Assembly: GCA_050084515.1 (NCBI GenBank)
Contig: CM114275.1
Location: forward strand, 22,072,001-22,136,000
DNA length: 64,000 nt
Direction: 5' to 3'
Origin: Blasia pusilla
Taxonomy: Eukaryota > Marchantiophyta > Marchantiopsida > Blasiales
This document shows, piece by piece, positions 1-12,365 of this stretch (its first letter is position 1; every line of letters starts with the position of its first letter). A program made the position numbers and the translations under genes. Below the pieces are notes generated by a model. It was not told where the DNA came from, ran no database searches, and saw nothing but the letters and a program-made list of their open reading frames with translations.

Positions 1-2
1 CT

Positions 3-254
3 ATAAATAATAAGTTTGATCGAATATGCTTAAATGCTCCACCATCTCTAAAAATATTTTTCATCAATTGTCCAAGTGACAATGGAAAGACATTTTTACA
101 CAATCTTCTCCTTGCAAGTGTACAGAGTGCAAGAGATATAGCATTGGCTATGGCATCATATGGAATAGCTCCTCTATTGTTAGACGAACGACATATTGCA
201 CATTCACACTTCAAGATTCCCATCAATTTTGGTGGGAGCTCTACTTGCAAGTAA
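3..254 (+). pseudogene. Helitron/PIF1-type helicase fragment (motif I region)
   Basis: The frame is open from the window edge to a TAA at 252-254. It reads as the Walker-A part of a PIF1-like helicase of the kind carried by Helitrons: a degenerate P-loop (CPSDNGKT in place of GPGGTGKT), then a leucine-rich helix, an ALAMASYGIAPLLL stretch and HSHFKIPI, matching the usual ASxGIAAxLL and AHSxFKIPI blocks in order and spacing. The first glycines of the P-loop are lost, so it cannot be an active ATPase. The left part lies outside the window. The match is by recalled motifs, not a search. Confidence 0.7.
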
Positions 255-3200
255 GCATCTTCATGGGAGAAGATCTACCTCTACATATTACAATTTATAA
301 TTTACTTTTCCTTTGCAACTAATGCCCCTTAAGTACTACAAGTTCTTATTCATTTGCACCAATCATTTGAAGTTTAATAGTCAATACGGTTTGTAGCCTA
401 CTTAATCCGTATTGCAATGCCCATTATATGGGAAAAAGCTATGTGACTTATCTTCATTCATTCAAGGCAATCAATTACACTTTACAAGATATTATGGGAG
501 TGGTCTCTGTTGATTACAACAAATATAAGTTGATGAAAACTCATCATAGTTGGTGGTGACGTACTTCTGTCAAATATTGCATATTGTATGTCATGGAGAC
601 CGACCAAAAATTATCCAAGCCGCTATAAAAAGATCATCTCTATGGTCTCGTGTAAATATGATAAAATTAATAAAAGACATGCGAGCTTAAAAGATGGAAG
701 ATCATATGTGTGCTCAACAAAAAGGTTTTGTTAATTGGTTATTGGAGGTGGGAGAGTGTAGGGTATCTTTGCACCATGAGAAGGGAGAAGATTTTATATG
801 CATATCATCAGAAATGGTTACTAAAAGTATTAAGATATCCGATTTCTATTAAAATTGGCAAGAAGATTTCTATTTAAATCTTTCTTTTATCCGATCTCTA
901 TTCGATTTCTATCTGATTTCTATCCGATTTCTATTAAAATCTTCTTGCCAATTGTGTGACATTGACTTCTTAACAAATATGGCTATTTTGGCATTGAGAA
1001 ATAGAGGTATTGATGATATAAATAAAAATATCATCTCTTGATTTCCTAGAGAGGTATTTACGGCCTCTACACTTAAGCGTAATTTTTTTCTCGTCGTTTA
1101 GACTATCCACGTGTATCTCACACGTGTTTAGTAATTCATTACGGCTCCCCCCTCTCAAGGCCGCACATTGGTTTTTTTTTTCCATATATTTTTTTCAATT
1201 TTTTTTATGAAATTTGGATAACCATAAAACATGTTTTCTTCTCACTAGTTCATAATATGTTGTGTGCTGAGTATATTTACCTCAATGTTGACTCCATTCC
1301 AAATGACAAAATGAATCATATATATCCAACAAAATTTTTGAATGTATGCTTGCCTTTCCATGCATGATTTTGATTACATTTTATTTTGATTTGGCTTTTG
1401 ATTTACATAGATTTTAATTCTCTCTTCGTCTAACTTTTGTTAGGACTATTAATAAGTCTCAAGATATAATTTTGCAAAAGATAATAATTTACTTGCCTAC
1501 TATCGTATTTTTTTATTGTCAATTATGTATAACATTATCTAGAGTAGGGAAGAGAAGTTCCATCCATATTACGATCTGGAATTGGAATGATTATCCTTAT
1601 GCGTTCAAATAAGGATAATCATTATTAATTAAAAATTAGTGTATCCAAAAGGAATAATTTGATGGATTCTTATTTCAATCGTACTTCAATTTCGTATTTT
1701 GTGCATTGGAGAGATTATGAAAAAAATACAATCATAAAAAGAAAAATCTTGAAAAAAATTGATTTACAAACAACTTGGTTCTCCCTACCGTTGGATCAGA
1801 TAAACCCTCCCCACACGGAACTTAAGATGAGGCCACATTAATCCTACTTTTGTATTAGAATATTATTGTTATTGTGCCTAAAAGTTCATACTTGACCGCA
1901 ATTTGGCGGTGTTGGAATAGATCGCCGCCAGCTACTCCCAGTAAGAGCAGCCGGCCAACCACGATAACAGGCGCGATTAGCTCCTTCCATACAAGAACCG
2001 CACTTGGGAAGAAGAACAGTGAGCGCCGTCACGCTCCGGTGCCCGGAGTCACGGACCCAAACCACGCAAACGAGACAATTACACTTAGCTTCCGCCAATC
2101 CTCCTTAATTTGTTCCCCCATAATTTTTATTTGTTTCTCTTAGGCGGCCGTGTTTCTCTAGAAACGGAAAGAAAAACGGATATTAGTTGAAATGGGGAAA
2201 GGCCTAATAATAGGACTAGTAAGAGCAGCATCCCTAAAATTAGATACGCAGTAATTCATCAATCATAACGTCTGAAGAATGAACTCTGTGAAATTGCAGA
2301 ATGAGTTATAAGTGGAGGTTTAATTTTCCCAATCACGTGAAAGTATATGTGAAGCAGGGTTCGATTTTCACGTGGAAGTGCATAATATTTAGAGCAGTTT
2401 GCATGGTAAAAGAACTCAAGTCTCCATGGAGTTCAGGCCAAGTGGATTAGAGCGTGCATAGGTACACTTCTTTCTCTTCACATCGCTCGGTTCAAACATT
2501 CTTTAGCGGATTTGGAGTTGTTAAATACTCCCATAAATACCCTTGTGATTCGAGGGCTACGTTTCTTCTCATTAAAGTTCTTCTTTAGCACTCAAGTTGG
2601 GGACAAAAATCCTGGGAGAAATTATGGTCACGGAGAAGTCAAAAAATATCATGAAGTTAAATTTTTTTGGAATAATTCATCAAAGATTACATAAGAATTT
2701 CCAAATACGGAGAGATTCCAAGAGAAATTTTGAATATCATTCTAGGCGTCAAAAACTGAAGTGAAAATTTTCACGGGAAAAATTCCACTAACAGAAAAGA
2801 AGATGTTTTGAGGAAAAATTGGTAACACAAAGGGGACATACAAAATTTGAAAACGCAAAGGGTACGGAATGTTTCTTGGAGAAATTGTAATGATAGAAAT
2901 TCTTCTTACAATAAAAACCTACGAACAAAAATTATGATGGACATTTCAATTAAGAAACCCTAATAAAAAAAGTTATTGGGAGAAATTGGACGATAAGATC
3001 AATCTTAACTTAAAAGTTTCACTTGAAATTTGTGTAGTTACTTGTAATGACGTAAACCTTACCAGAAAATTTTCTGAGAAGAAATCTCATAAAATTTTGT
3101 GAGAGGAGATTTTTTGAAAAAACTGGATTGAAATTTTAGAATTTTTTCAAGTTTCTCGAATGAGAACTTATCATGTGAGAAAGCTTTGAAAAACTATTGC

Positions 3201-4844
3201 AAACATGGAATTGAAGACGGTAGGACCGTTGAAGCTAGCACAAATGGTAATATGATGTTTCGTACATGAGGAGTTTAGGTTCTCGAGATTCCTATTTTTT
3301 CTCATTTTATTTTTCGTTTTCATGAGGTGATTTATAATAACGGATTGTAGTTTATGATTTTGAAGATGGGATAGATTCGATGGAAGAGCCAGCGACGGAC
3401 ACCAATGTGGATATGAGTTATGAACAGAATAATGTTGCCAAAACACGGAAATGTGTAACCGTCTTTTTTGTTAAATTGATAGTATAACCCCAAACGTGAT
3501 CTCACCGAAATCCAAAACTCAATGGTAAGTGGATAATACCCTGCTGTAACTATAATAATGTCGACTCGATACGCAACTAATTAAGCCTGAGATTGCGTTC
3601 TGTATTTAGCGGTCGAATCAGTGTGCTGCTAATCGCGCAAGCTATTCCGAAGGGCTTACTTACCGGTGAGCATTGAAAATTTATGGTATAGCTAGAAAAT
3701 TCACAAGAGCGGGATAAGTGGGGAATAATTCCGAAGTGTATATATAGGAGAAATATATACGAGAAAATAAAAGAATTCCTAATATAAGATTCACAGTGGC
3801 CCACCAGCGCCTGCGTGGCGAACGTTCTGGCAGTCCACAGAGCTGTACGGCGGGCCGTGCTCCCGTTACCACATCTATTCAACGGACAAGATCTTACCAA
3901 TCTGTGGCGTCTTCTCAGCACTCCGTGACTACTGGCACTGACGCAAACATACGGACTGCATCTACTGCGTTGTGTAGCTGCAGTACGGTATCCATGTTGC
4001 CTGAGATAATAGATTGTCTGGCCTGTGCTGCGAACTCCGGAGGTCCTCCAACCACAGATCCTGGTTTCCTTGTGTATCCGACGGATAGGATCCTACAATC
4101 TATGCATGTTCGTAGCTGATACTGCCTGGAACCGACCTTACGCTACCGAACATTGTCGACTGCGTAGTCCGACCTCAATACAATATCGTTCTCAACAAAT
4201 CTCGAACCTACCCCGTAGGAATTAATGCTATGTCGGTCGCTCACCTGTACAACGCAGTCCGTTGGTCTCCACCACAGACAGATCGTGGTGGCTGCAGCGG
4301 TACTCGCGTCGCAAATGTAGCAATGGTTTATTATCGGAACTGATCCAACTGCGCCGATTCAATCGATCTCATGGACTTTCTTCGCACCACCGTCGATGCT
4401 GCCCGAGATCTGGGCTTTAAATAGCAATCCGCTTACCGCCAAGATTACTGTGCTAGCGGATAGTACTCAGGCTGCCCTCATCACGACGGTCTTGTACAGA
4501 ATGTCGTCGCCACGATGTTTCCGGTTTTGTTCTTCTCTGCGATATGCGCTCTTGTATGGAAATCCTCGTGGCTACTGCCCTCATGTTCTTGTAAAGAGCC
4601 GTTGCGGCCTGCGGGCGTGCGAGCGGTGGGTCTGGAGTGAATGAATGCGGCGAGCGCGTGACCGCAAGAGCGAATGCGAGGACGGCACCGCGCAGACAGG
4701 AAGAGAAGACCTCCGAAGAGAAGGAGGGGGGGGCGGAACTGTGGGACGGGAGAAGAACGTGCGGTCGGGGTGAAGAAGGAGCCAAAACGGGGGACAGTGT
4801 AAATGCGTCCATTCCGAGCCCAGATCGAAGTGTGTGACATGGTG
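255..4844. other. AT-rich intergenic stretch, no recognised gene
   Basis: No frame here reads as a known protein. Open frames are short and overlap on both strands. The stretch holds poly-T runs near 1170-1205, an inverted repeat at 853-953 (listed separately) and a GC-richer island at about 1875-2110. A second GC-richer zone runs from about 3780 to 4840 and leads into the TATA box of the next gene, so its end may be a promoter. Confidence 0.5.
853..953. repeat. 17-bp inverted repeat enclosing a short tandem repeat
   Basis: Arms AATTGGCAAGAAGATTT (853-869) and its exact reverse complement (937-953) enclose about 67 bases made of imperfect repeats of TCCGATTTCTAT. It could be a MITE remnant or an inverted duplication of the tandem unit. 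Function unknown. Confidence 0.7.
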
Positions 4845-4851
4845 TATAAAA
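4845..4851 (+). promoter_or_regulatory. TATA box, candidate core promoter of the Ser/Pro-rich gene
   Basis: TATAAAA in the context GTGTATAAAACATTCC, at the downstream edge of a GC-rich block, fits a plant TATA promoter with transcription starting about 25-30 bases further on. About 1 kb of leader follows before the ATG at 5873, probably with an intron. Confidence 0.45.
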
Positions 4852-5872
4852 CATTCCGGGGAGTTCGAAACAGTCGATTGGTGGGTGGCAGAGCTCCCGA
4901 CGGCGACGGCCGGAGGTCGATACGCGGACACTTAGGGGAGAGAGAGAGGTGAAGGGCGGAGGAAGCCGTGAGAGAAGACGCGGGAAGGAGGTGGAATTGG
5001 ATTTCGTCGAGAGGTTCCTAGTGGAGCGTCTTGATGGTGTTTTTTTTCTTTATTGGGAGGAGGGAGCTGCAGTGGAGCGGAGTGGAGTGCGGAAGGAGCT
5101 CACTTGAGAGTGCCTTGGCGCGCTGCTGATTCTCGGTCGAGGAAATAAGTCTTGGCATCAGACTGTGCTCACCATCTTTCCAGGGATAATAAGTAGAGTA
5201 TAGAGTTCAGGGACTCAGGCCAACATTCAACTGTAGTTCATTTACATCGATGGAACGCGACTGATGGAGCCGCTGCAGCTCAGGAAAGCGGGATTGTTTT
5301 GAAGAGTGTTCTAGGGTCAAAATCGAAGGGAGTGGACAGGTATGGCACTACGTTCTGAAAACGGCGGAGAGGTTAGGATTCCAGAAGCGAAATCGAGTGA
5401 ACTAAACGAACGGATTGAAGAGGGCCGGTTTTCGTCATGAGTCATTTGATAGTGTGGAAGACTAATTTAGAGGATTGGGACGTCGTTGGCTCGAGGGCCT
5501 TGATGATTTTCTCACCTTTTCTTTCGTACAGCTGGGTGGCCATAAATTGCAATCGTTGTCAGTTCAATGAAGCTAAATCCTGTACGTCTCACATGAATAA
5601 ATTCCGGGCCCTTGTGTTCCTCACCAGGGGGTGTGGTTGCTGGCTTGCATGTATATAGTGTTTTCTCTTCATATCGTGCACTGCGCTTGAGCCGGTACAC
5701 ATTGTTACAAATCAATCCTGTTTGTGTCCATTTCTTTCGGTTTACCTCTCTCCCCTCTCCGCAACGTCCACGCCCTCGTCTGTGGCAGACAATTCTGGAT
5801 CTGGCAATTTTAAGAAGATAACTCTGAATCGAAAGTACGTTGTTTTTTTCCTTCTCTGTGATCTTCGTGCAG

Positions 5873-6430
5873 ATGGAGACCAGGCCTACCGTGATGGTGC
5901 CCGAGCTGAGCGGCATGAGTTCGCCGCTGCGTGGTCTCTCTCCGCAGCGCCGAAGCATTTTGTCAAGAAATCAAAGTTTCGGTCGTGAGTTGGGTGGGGA
6001 GAAGGGGATGGCTCTTTCTCGACTCGCTAGCGGGGGGAAGTCATCGCCCAATCTCAACGCATGCGCGAACGAAAGCAGAAATAATAGATATACCAGCTTG
6101 TCCGAGCTGGTGGTGACCATTCCCACATCAGTGTACATGAGGCCGGAAAGCTTCAGTCCAAGCAGCCCTCGCACGCCCATGAGGGATGCGCTAGTGGAGA
6201 AAGCGGTCCGTGCATACTTGCAGCCTTCTGAATCATTCCAAGCACGCCACCGGCGTTCCCGTTGGGGGCTGTGCATCTTCAGCAACAATTTTTTTTCCAG
6301 CTGCATGTCCAAATTCTCTTCAGTCATTCCCAATCCCCTACAGTTCTTCTGCTGCGCTCTCCATTGTATCACGTTGTACTTTAGCCGGCAGGGATTGCTC
6401 TCGTCTTGGTCTTGGGATCGTAGATGGTGA
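5873..6430 (+). CDS. Unrecognised Ser/Pro-rich protein, probable coding exon
   Basis: The frame begins METRPTVMVPELSGMSS and runs 185 codons to a TGA at 6428-6430. The ATG directly follows a pyrimidine-rich tract ending in GTGCAG (5867-5872), a good 3' splice site, so a leader intron probably ends there; a donor such as GACAG|GTATGG at 5339/5340 is possible. Residues 1-120 look coding: rich in Ser, Pro and Arg, with SP/TP sites (SPLRGLSPQRRS, SPSSPRTP) like those of an intrinsically disordered phosphoprotein. The last 60 residues are Cys/Phe-rich and look non-coding. ATG|GTGAGC at 6427/6428 is a strong donor, so the exon may end there and continue elsewhere, or a frameshift may lie near 6240, where a Ser/Ala-rich frame opens (6210-6458). 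I recognise no domain. Known: nothing. Inferred: a real plant gene with an uncertain 3' end. Confidence 0.5.
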   Translation: METRPTVMVPELSGMSSPLRGLSPQRRSILSRNQSFGRELGGEKGMALSRLASGGKSSPNLNACANESRNNRYTSLSELVVTIPTSVYMRPESFSPSSPRTPMRDALVEKAVRAYLQPSESFQARHRRSRWGLCIFSNNFFSSCMSKFSSVIPNPLQFFCCALHCITLYFSRQGLLSSWSWDRRW

Positions 6431-6955
6431 GCCACTCAACCAATCTTGGAGAAATTAAACTAGCCATGACGAGGAGGAGGAGAAGGCGATGCCAATATGG
6501 AGTTCACCAGTCATCGATTGGCTCGTTCCTTTTGTACATGTAAGAAGTGGGTCAGTCGGCCTCCCTCTGATTAATCTCTTCCGGAGCGATGCGGCAGATA
6601 TTTTCTCCCCAAATTCACGGCGCGCGTCACTCCGCCTCGAGGTACTGCCCTGATATCCTACAGATCTCGAGCAGAGAGAGGACGCACGCTTTCAATGGAT
6701 GTGTTCCGTAAAAGAATTGGTTTCAGGAGCCAGGGAGAAGGTCTTGAGTTGCAGCCGGCCGTTGGGGTTTGTCACAGCCAATGGTAGACTGGGGGAGGGT
6801 GCCGTTGCGACCACTTTGTGCATCGATCAATTGATGCTTTGTCTATTAAGTCCGTGTCCTTTGTAGCTAGCTAGCTGTAGATAGAGGGGTAGATCCTTTG
6901 CACACGTTTCATCTTTGTATCAACATTGACTTTTTGGAAAAGAATTGATATGAGT

Positions 6956-6957
<2 letters not shown>

Positions 6958-7003
<46 letters not shown>

Positions 7004-7012
7004 AAGAGAGAG
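6958..7012. repeat. (GA)n microsatellite
   Basis: A nearly pure GA tract with a few GGG or AAA interruptions. Shorter GA runs recur at about 7213-7230, 7302-7316 and 7380-7390. GA tracts near plant transcription starts can bind GAGA-type (BBR/BPC) factors, but no promoter is evident here. Confidence 0.9.
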
Positions 7013-7390
7013 TATTTATGAAGTAGCAATAGTGCTTGTCGTGGGCTTGCGACCATAGACTCCGAGATCTGAGAGAATGGATGAATCATGCGATTTATTG
7101 TCCACGGAGACCCCAAAGGGCCATGGGACTTTGATTTGCAAGTCGTGGAACAGGGCATAACACAACCAAAGAGGGCCAACGATGTCCTCTAGTTCTGGTG
7201 ATGCTCCACAGGAGAGAGAGAGAGAGAGTGTGTACTCATTAAGTAGTGCCTGTAGTAGCCTTGCGACCATAGACCCCGCGCCCTGGTTGGACGGTGCGTT
7301 TAGAGAGAGAGAGAAACTGTACTCATGAAGTAGTGCCCGTCGTAACCTTGCGACCATAGACCCACGGTTGGACGGTGCTGAGAGAGAGGG
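7012..7390. repeat. Three imperfect direct repeats linked by GA tracts
   Basis: The phrase TTGCGACCATAGAC recurs at about 7046, 7260 and 7347, each time preceded by a TATTTATGAAGTAG- or TACTCATGAAGTAG-like segment with AGTGCNYGTCGT, and followed by GA-rich sequence. The last two copies also share GGTTGGACGGTGC. Spacings are unequal (about 214 and 87 bases), so this is a broken local duplication rather than a regular satellite. Confidence 0.7.
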
Positions 7391-9284
7391 TGGGAGATAG
7401 GGAGAAGAGCACTTAGGGTAACCTTTGTGCACTCTACCGTAGGAGTAATACAGAGGCAGGAGTCTCAAGAACTCCAGCTAGGTAGTGAATCTTATGAAAG
7501 GTTCACCACGTTGTAAGCTACAGCAGTGGCGCACTGTTTGCTGCAGTGATCTCAATGATGAAAATATGGCAGAGGTGTTCATGATTGATATTCTGATACC
7601 TATACAATGTGGTGAATTTCTCGTATATGGCAGTACCTTCAGTCCTTTTAGAGTAATGCTGAAGGACTATGTTGCATTACAGTACTCTCCATTCTGTCGC
7701 GGAATATGCCTTCAATTCTTCCCTGATCTCCTGATTAACCGATTCTCGACCGGCTAATTATCTTACGCTAGTCTCAAAGATAAAGCATCTTGTAATACTT
7801 TCTCCAAATTGTGATATTGGAAAAGGTGAAAGATATCGACTGAATGGTGGTTTTTGAATAATCGTCATAGGTGCCCCTCCTTTCATTCGGGCCCGTCAAC
7901 ATTTCGTGTTCAGGTTGGAAAACTGGTTTAGTTCGTGTGGTGCAAATCTGGAGCACGGAACCTCCAACGATCGTCTGCTCCGAATTTCTTCAGACGAGAT
8001 AATCCTGAACTGGAGAGCGTTGACTGGATCTGCTGTACCCTGCCTTCACTGTCTACGAGGTCAATTCCACTCGAATGTCATCAGTAGAGTTGTTTCTGGC
8101 TGCCTATTTCGTGTGCTGGCCCCAAGCCTGATGGCCTTCTGCACGACTCACGAACAATTACAAACTTCCCGGGGGCAGGCAAGGGATCAAGTGCTGCATT
8201 GTAGTAAAGTGGTTCATCTCTCCACTCTCTTCTGCAAATTCCTACAAGTCCATACTCTCTCTATCTGCCAATCTTGTTCGACCTGCCCACTGTTGATTTG
8301 CGTCTGCATTAATAGAGAGTGTACTTTTCGAGCCGAAGCGCCCCACTGCCGCGCGAGTTGAAATGCCAAGAGCCCCCAAGAACGCAGACGATTATGTGTC
8401 GCACCACAAAGTCAGTTGAGTGAGAAATGATGTAAAGTGCTCGATGAACTGGCGCTTTGAAGATGAAGTAAAATGGAAACTCCCTACTCTACTCTCCAAA
8501 TTCTCATGTATCGATTTAGGTACTATAGGAACAAAAAATACAAACACGCTCTCCGATGTCCCGTCGGCTTAGGCCAATGAATCAGTCCAGTGGTGTCTAT
8601 GACACCACGGTAGTATCTGTGCAATTTTGGCACGCCACTTTCGGTTTGCAGAGCCTGATGCACAACGCCCCTCTTCATGTTTTCCCGGTGCGCTCAGCAT
8701 GATAGTATGCAGATATGCAAGCAGCCAAAAGTAGTGGAGAGAGGCGTCGTAGGGTAATCGAGTCTGTAGGCGCGATGGATATAATTTGTCCCTCTAGAGT
8801 ACATCCTCTGACGACTGCTGAGATCCCAATTCTTGTCCCGCTACCTCTCAAATTGCTTTTGGATCCCCTCCCTGAAAGTCGTACGCCAGCTGTTCTGTTC
8901 TGTTGTGTTTTGTGGAGAAATAAGGCCAGTACCCAGAGCATGGTGAGATCAGTCGAAGAGCCTCTATCCATAATTCACCACATGTTCTGAAGTAAACGCA
9001 GCACAGTGATGTAGTCGTCTAACAAACCAAAGGTCGAGTCACAAACCCAGCCTGCCCTGATCTCCAAAGCTGTGGGAGGGCAAGATAGTCGGCTCCTCTT
9101 TGAGGTGCGGGAGATTAGGGGCCGATTGATGGGTGTCGGGAACGCAGTAAAAGCCATATTGGTTACGGACCACTGGTCGGGCATCGAATGGTGCGAGAAG
9201 TAAGTCCTCTGGCGCACATGAATTTCTGTGACCTGGTCAGAACGTTTAGCCGCTACTTTTAGATGCTCGCCACAAACAAAGCTT

Positions 9285-9339
9285 CAGTTGTGGGACCCTA
9301 TCGCTGGGCCCGCTGCCCAGCGATAGGGTCCCACAACTG
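9285..9339. repeat. Perfect inverted repeat: 25-bp stem, 5-base loop
   Basis: The arm at 9285-9309 (starting CAGTTGTGGGACC) is exactly complementary to 9315-9339, with loop CCGCT. A further pair, AGCTTCAG (9280-9287) and CTGAAGCT (9359-9366), flanks it. It lies about 3 kb upstream of the exonuclease ATG. It could be a fold-back element or an RNA hairpin source; nothing shows transcription. Confidence 0.9.
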
Positions 9340-12300
9340 CCCGCGGCCCGCGCTGCTGCTGAAGCTGTCTCGTGATTGAGTCGTTAATCTCGCAGCACAG
9401 CAGAAATAGCATCTTCTTCGAAAGTGCTCAACTATGTTTTATTTCTGTTAGATCCGCCTGTGTCCTGCCAGCTTTTCATCTCTCGGGCCCGATTGATCAC
9501 TCGCCCTCTGCCGCTGTGCGTAGCGAGCTTCTTTGCAGTGTTTGCACGTGCTTCGATGCCTTTAGTGGGGGCTTATGCTTTCGTACTTTCCGCGGGTGCA
9601 GGGATAGGGTTCGGGTGTTTTTGCCTCTGGTCTCCGGGTCGATCGGTAATGATGACAAGCTGGTAGTTGCAAAGCAACAGACGCTGCGTTTCAAGTAGGA
9701 ATGGCCCTGCAGCAACGTTTCCCCCACTATGTAGCAATCACGGACGATATGGGGTCCGCTTTTGAGTGCGTGGAATCACACGAGGTCTCTAGAACGGCAT
9801 GATTCTTACGCAGCCAAGTTTTCTTTCCAGGAGTGACATTCGGTGCTCCTGACTCTGCCACTACTTTTCTTCGTAAGCAAGCAGGTGAAAAACTGCCTGC
9901 GGAGGCGATTTTGGAATCCGGAACTTATCTTGTATCGAGGAAGTGCGTGTGGGCGTGCGGAAAGTGAAGAGAGAGTGACTCGAAAGGGCGAACGCGACGA
10001 TCCGCATTGTTAACGCTCTCCAGCTGCGGGTGACCGTCGTCTTTTCCGGGTAAAACGATCGAGCAACTTCTGTCCGTTCTGGAGTAGTGCATGTCTTCGC
10101 GTATTTCGAAATTTGAATTCCATCTCCATATGCTCCCTCTTCTTTTGTAGAACCTGTACCCTAATTTCGAAGTGGCGTCCATCCAGGGTTGATCAGAGTG
10201 AATTGCGACATCATTTTATTACATGATCGTTGGATACTTGCAGCCTTGCCTGTTTTGTGGTTTATAGACTATTCCCGCGTCTTTGCCGATTCCTCGGAAT
10301 TGGATTAGTACAGAAATTCCTATTGGACTCCTCAGCGCGTGTGTACTTTCTTTTGGTGTTGGATGCACTTGCTCTGAAAAGGTTGACTATTTGGCGCTCA
10401 AGCGTTGTGACAATGCTGGCGATTGTAAAATTTGGTGGGTTTAGATCGGTGCGTTGTGTGTTTGGACGTCAAGGTGTCTTAGCATCACCAAGTATCCCAG
10501 TGACTACTTCTATTTGTGGTTTTCTCATATTGTTCACGCCTTAACCGCTTCCTTTTTTGCTACTCTCTTTCTTGGGTGTAACTTCTGACTTCATCGGGAA
10601 GTTGTTCCCTCATTCTTTCGTGAACGCTTGAGCCCTTCGCATCTAATGCAATTCGATTTGCGCTCTAGAAACATGGCGCCTCTTGTGGGCAAGCGGTTTT
10701 CGGTCCCAGGAGACCGAAGTGTAATTACTCAAAAGGCCTCGCGAGGGTGTCTGTTCACTTCGGGAAGCAATTTCCTAGCGCCTCCGATGATAGTTTGAGC
10801 AAGAGACTGAACTAAATTTACACACCGGGCACTCTCGTAAGGGCTCATGCGGAATAGAGCCGCGTTTTCTCTTTTGGGTTTGATTTTTCCAGGCAGGTTG
10901 GTGTTGTTCAACTCAATTTCTCAAAATTTCTAAACCTTTGATTGTCAAAACGCCGATTACTGTGCCTTCTCACTCAGAAAGTGGTACACCTTTGGTAGGG
11001 ATTTGGCATTTTGAAGTAGTCAACTTTGTAAGTCTGAGCATGTCTAGGGAATGAGGAAGCAAGTCTCCTCCTGGAAATGTCAGTCTATGCGTGAAAGTCG
11101 CTGTCGTCACCTGGTCTTCCGCTTAACACCAGGAGGACGTGTTTGAGTCACTGGTTGTCCGTCCAATGCCTTTCATCTCGCATATATTTGCGTTTCTGGT
11201 TACATTAATGGGCCGCGGTTGGGTGGAGTTATCGACCACGAGGGCTTATAGCCTTGGTGAAGACGGAGAAATTTGTGATCTGCTCCTTTGAATGAAGGGA
11301 TGGCCGACTCAATCTCCTTCTCTGGCTACGGATTAGAGATGGATGGCTGAAAGCTTCGTCGATTCGCTTCTATAGAGTGTAATTTCGTATCCTCGCGGTT
11401 TCTCTATTGCGCTTTCAACTTATTGGTGTGCGCTCTCTGTGGACGGGTGGTGCTCGACGTGGAATTCACTTCAGGGATTGACTGATGAATATTTTAGGGC
11501 TGGCGTTTTGGAAAAAATTCCTCCTTTGGAAGGATCATCGTTCTTCAACCCAGTGGACTATGTCTTTGGAACACTGCACTGTTATGTTAAGGTCATCTAC
11601 TTTGCCTCTCTAAATCTTTCCTACTGACGGTCGGAAAGTATGAGTTTAGATATTTAGTCACATGCACTGTGACCACCACTATGATGTTGCGTGTTGCGTG
11701 TGGATTTTTTTCTCAAAGTCATTTCATAACGAAGCTTTCCATCTTTGATTTGACAGATGAACGAGTTCCACTTTTGCCTAAGTGAAGAATAAATAGCTTT
11801 TGCGGTTCATCGTTCACTTTTATGTTTGGCGGAATTATGGGGAAAACCCTACTTTGGACTACAGGAGGTCTGAGCAAGTTCGGATAGCATCCCCAACTTG
11901 CAGTTTTAGTTCAGAGAAGAAATCAATTCTCTGATCCTTTCACTTTTAGTCTGGTGGAGTTACGGGAGAAAACCCCCTCTGGAGTAAATGAACTCTGATC
12001 CGGTTCGGATGTCATGCTCAACTTTCGTGCGTGCCTGTTGGCTGACCGTGTACGTCCTCCTGCAAATCCGACGAAGTACAAGGTTCTTTCTTGAGGTAGT
12101 CAAGTCTCGTGCACTGGTCAGGTTCCTCTTCCTTTGCAGGACCTATTAGTCGACGGAGGTGTGTTTGAGGAGATCTGGTTTTGCACGCTCACGCTGTCAG
12201 CTGTAAGGTGTTGAGTGGACAAATTGACGCAAGGCCCGATTCTTACGTCTCTCTTTCTAGGGTAGACGGGCGGCAGAGAGAATTCGAGGCTAAGTACAGA

Positions 12301-12365
12301 GAAATCCTGATCTTCTACGGCCGAAGTGCGCGAGGGCGGTAGCTGTGATTGTGACGAAGTTGAAG
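9340..12365. other. Non-coding sequence upstream of the exonuclease gene, probable leader
   Basis: No frame reads as a known protein. Near its end are two good 3' splice sites, CCTTTGCAG at about 12131-12139 and CTTTCTAG at about 12253-12260. The exonuclease leader may therefore contain one or more introns, and its promoter may lie anywhere in this stretch. Confidence 0.4.

Larger units (their letters stand above)
6431..9284. other. Intergenic or intronic sequence, no recognised gene
   Basis: Short overlapping open frames with no recognisable domain. The region 6958-7400 holds GA microsatellites and three copies of a degenerate unit (listed separately). It may be introns or 3' sequence of the 5873 gene, or upstream sequence of the exonuclease gene. 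Confidence 0.4.

Noticed and set aside
4453-4931. Overlapping open frames on both strands at 4.4-4.9 kb
   Set aside because: They come from GC-rich, stop-poor sequence; none shows a recognisable domain, and the TATA box suggests promoter sequence.
12345-12365. Exonuclease start at 12345
   Set aside because: That codon is GTG; the first ATG of the frame is at 12366, and nuclear plant genes start at ATG.
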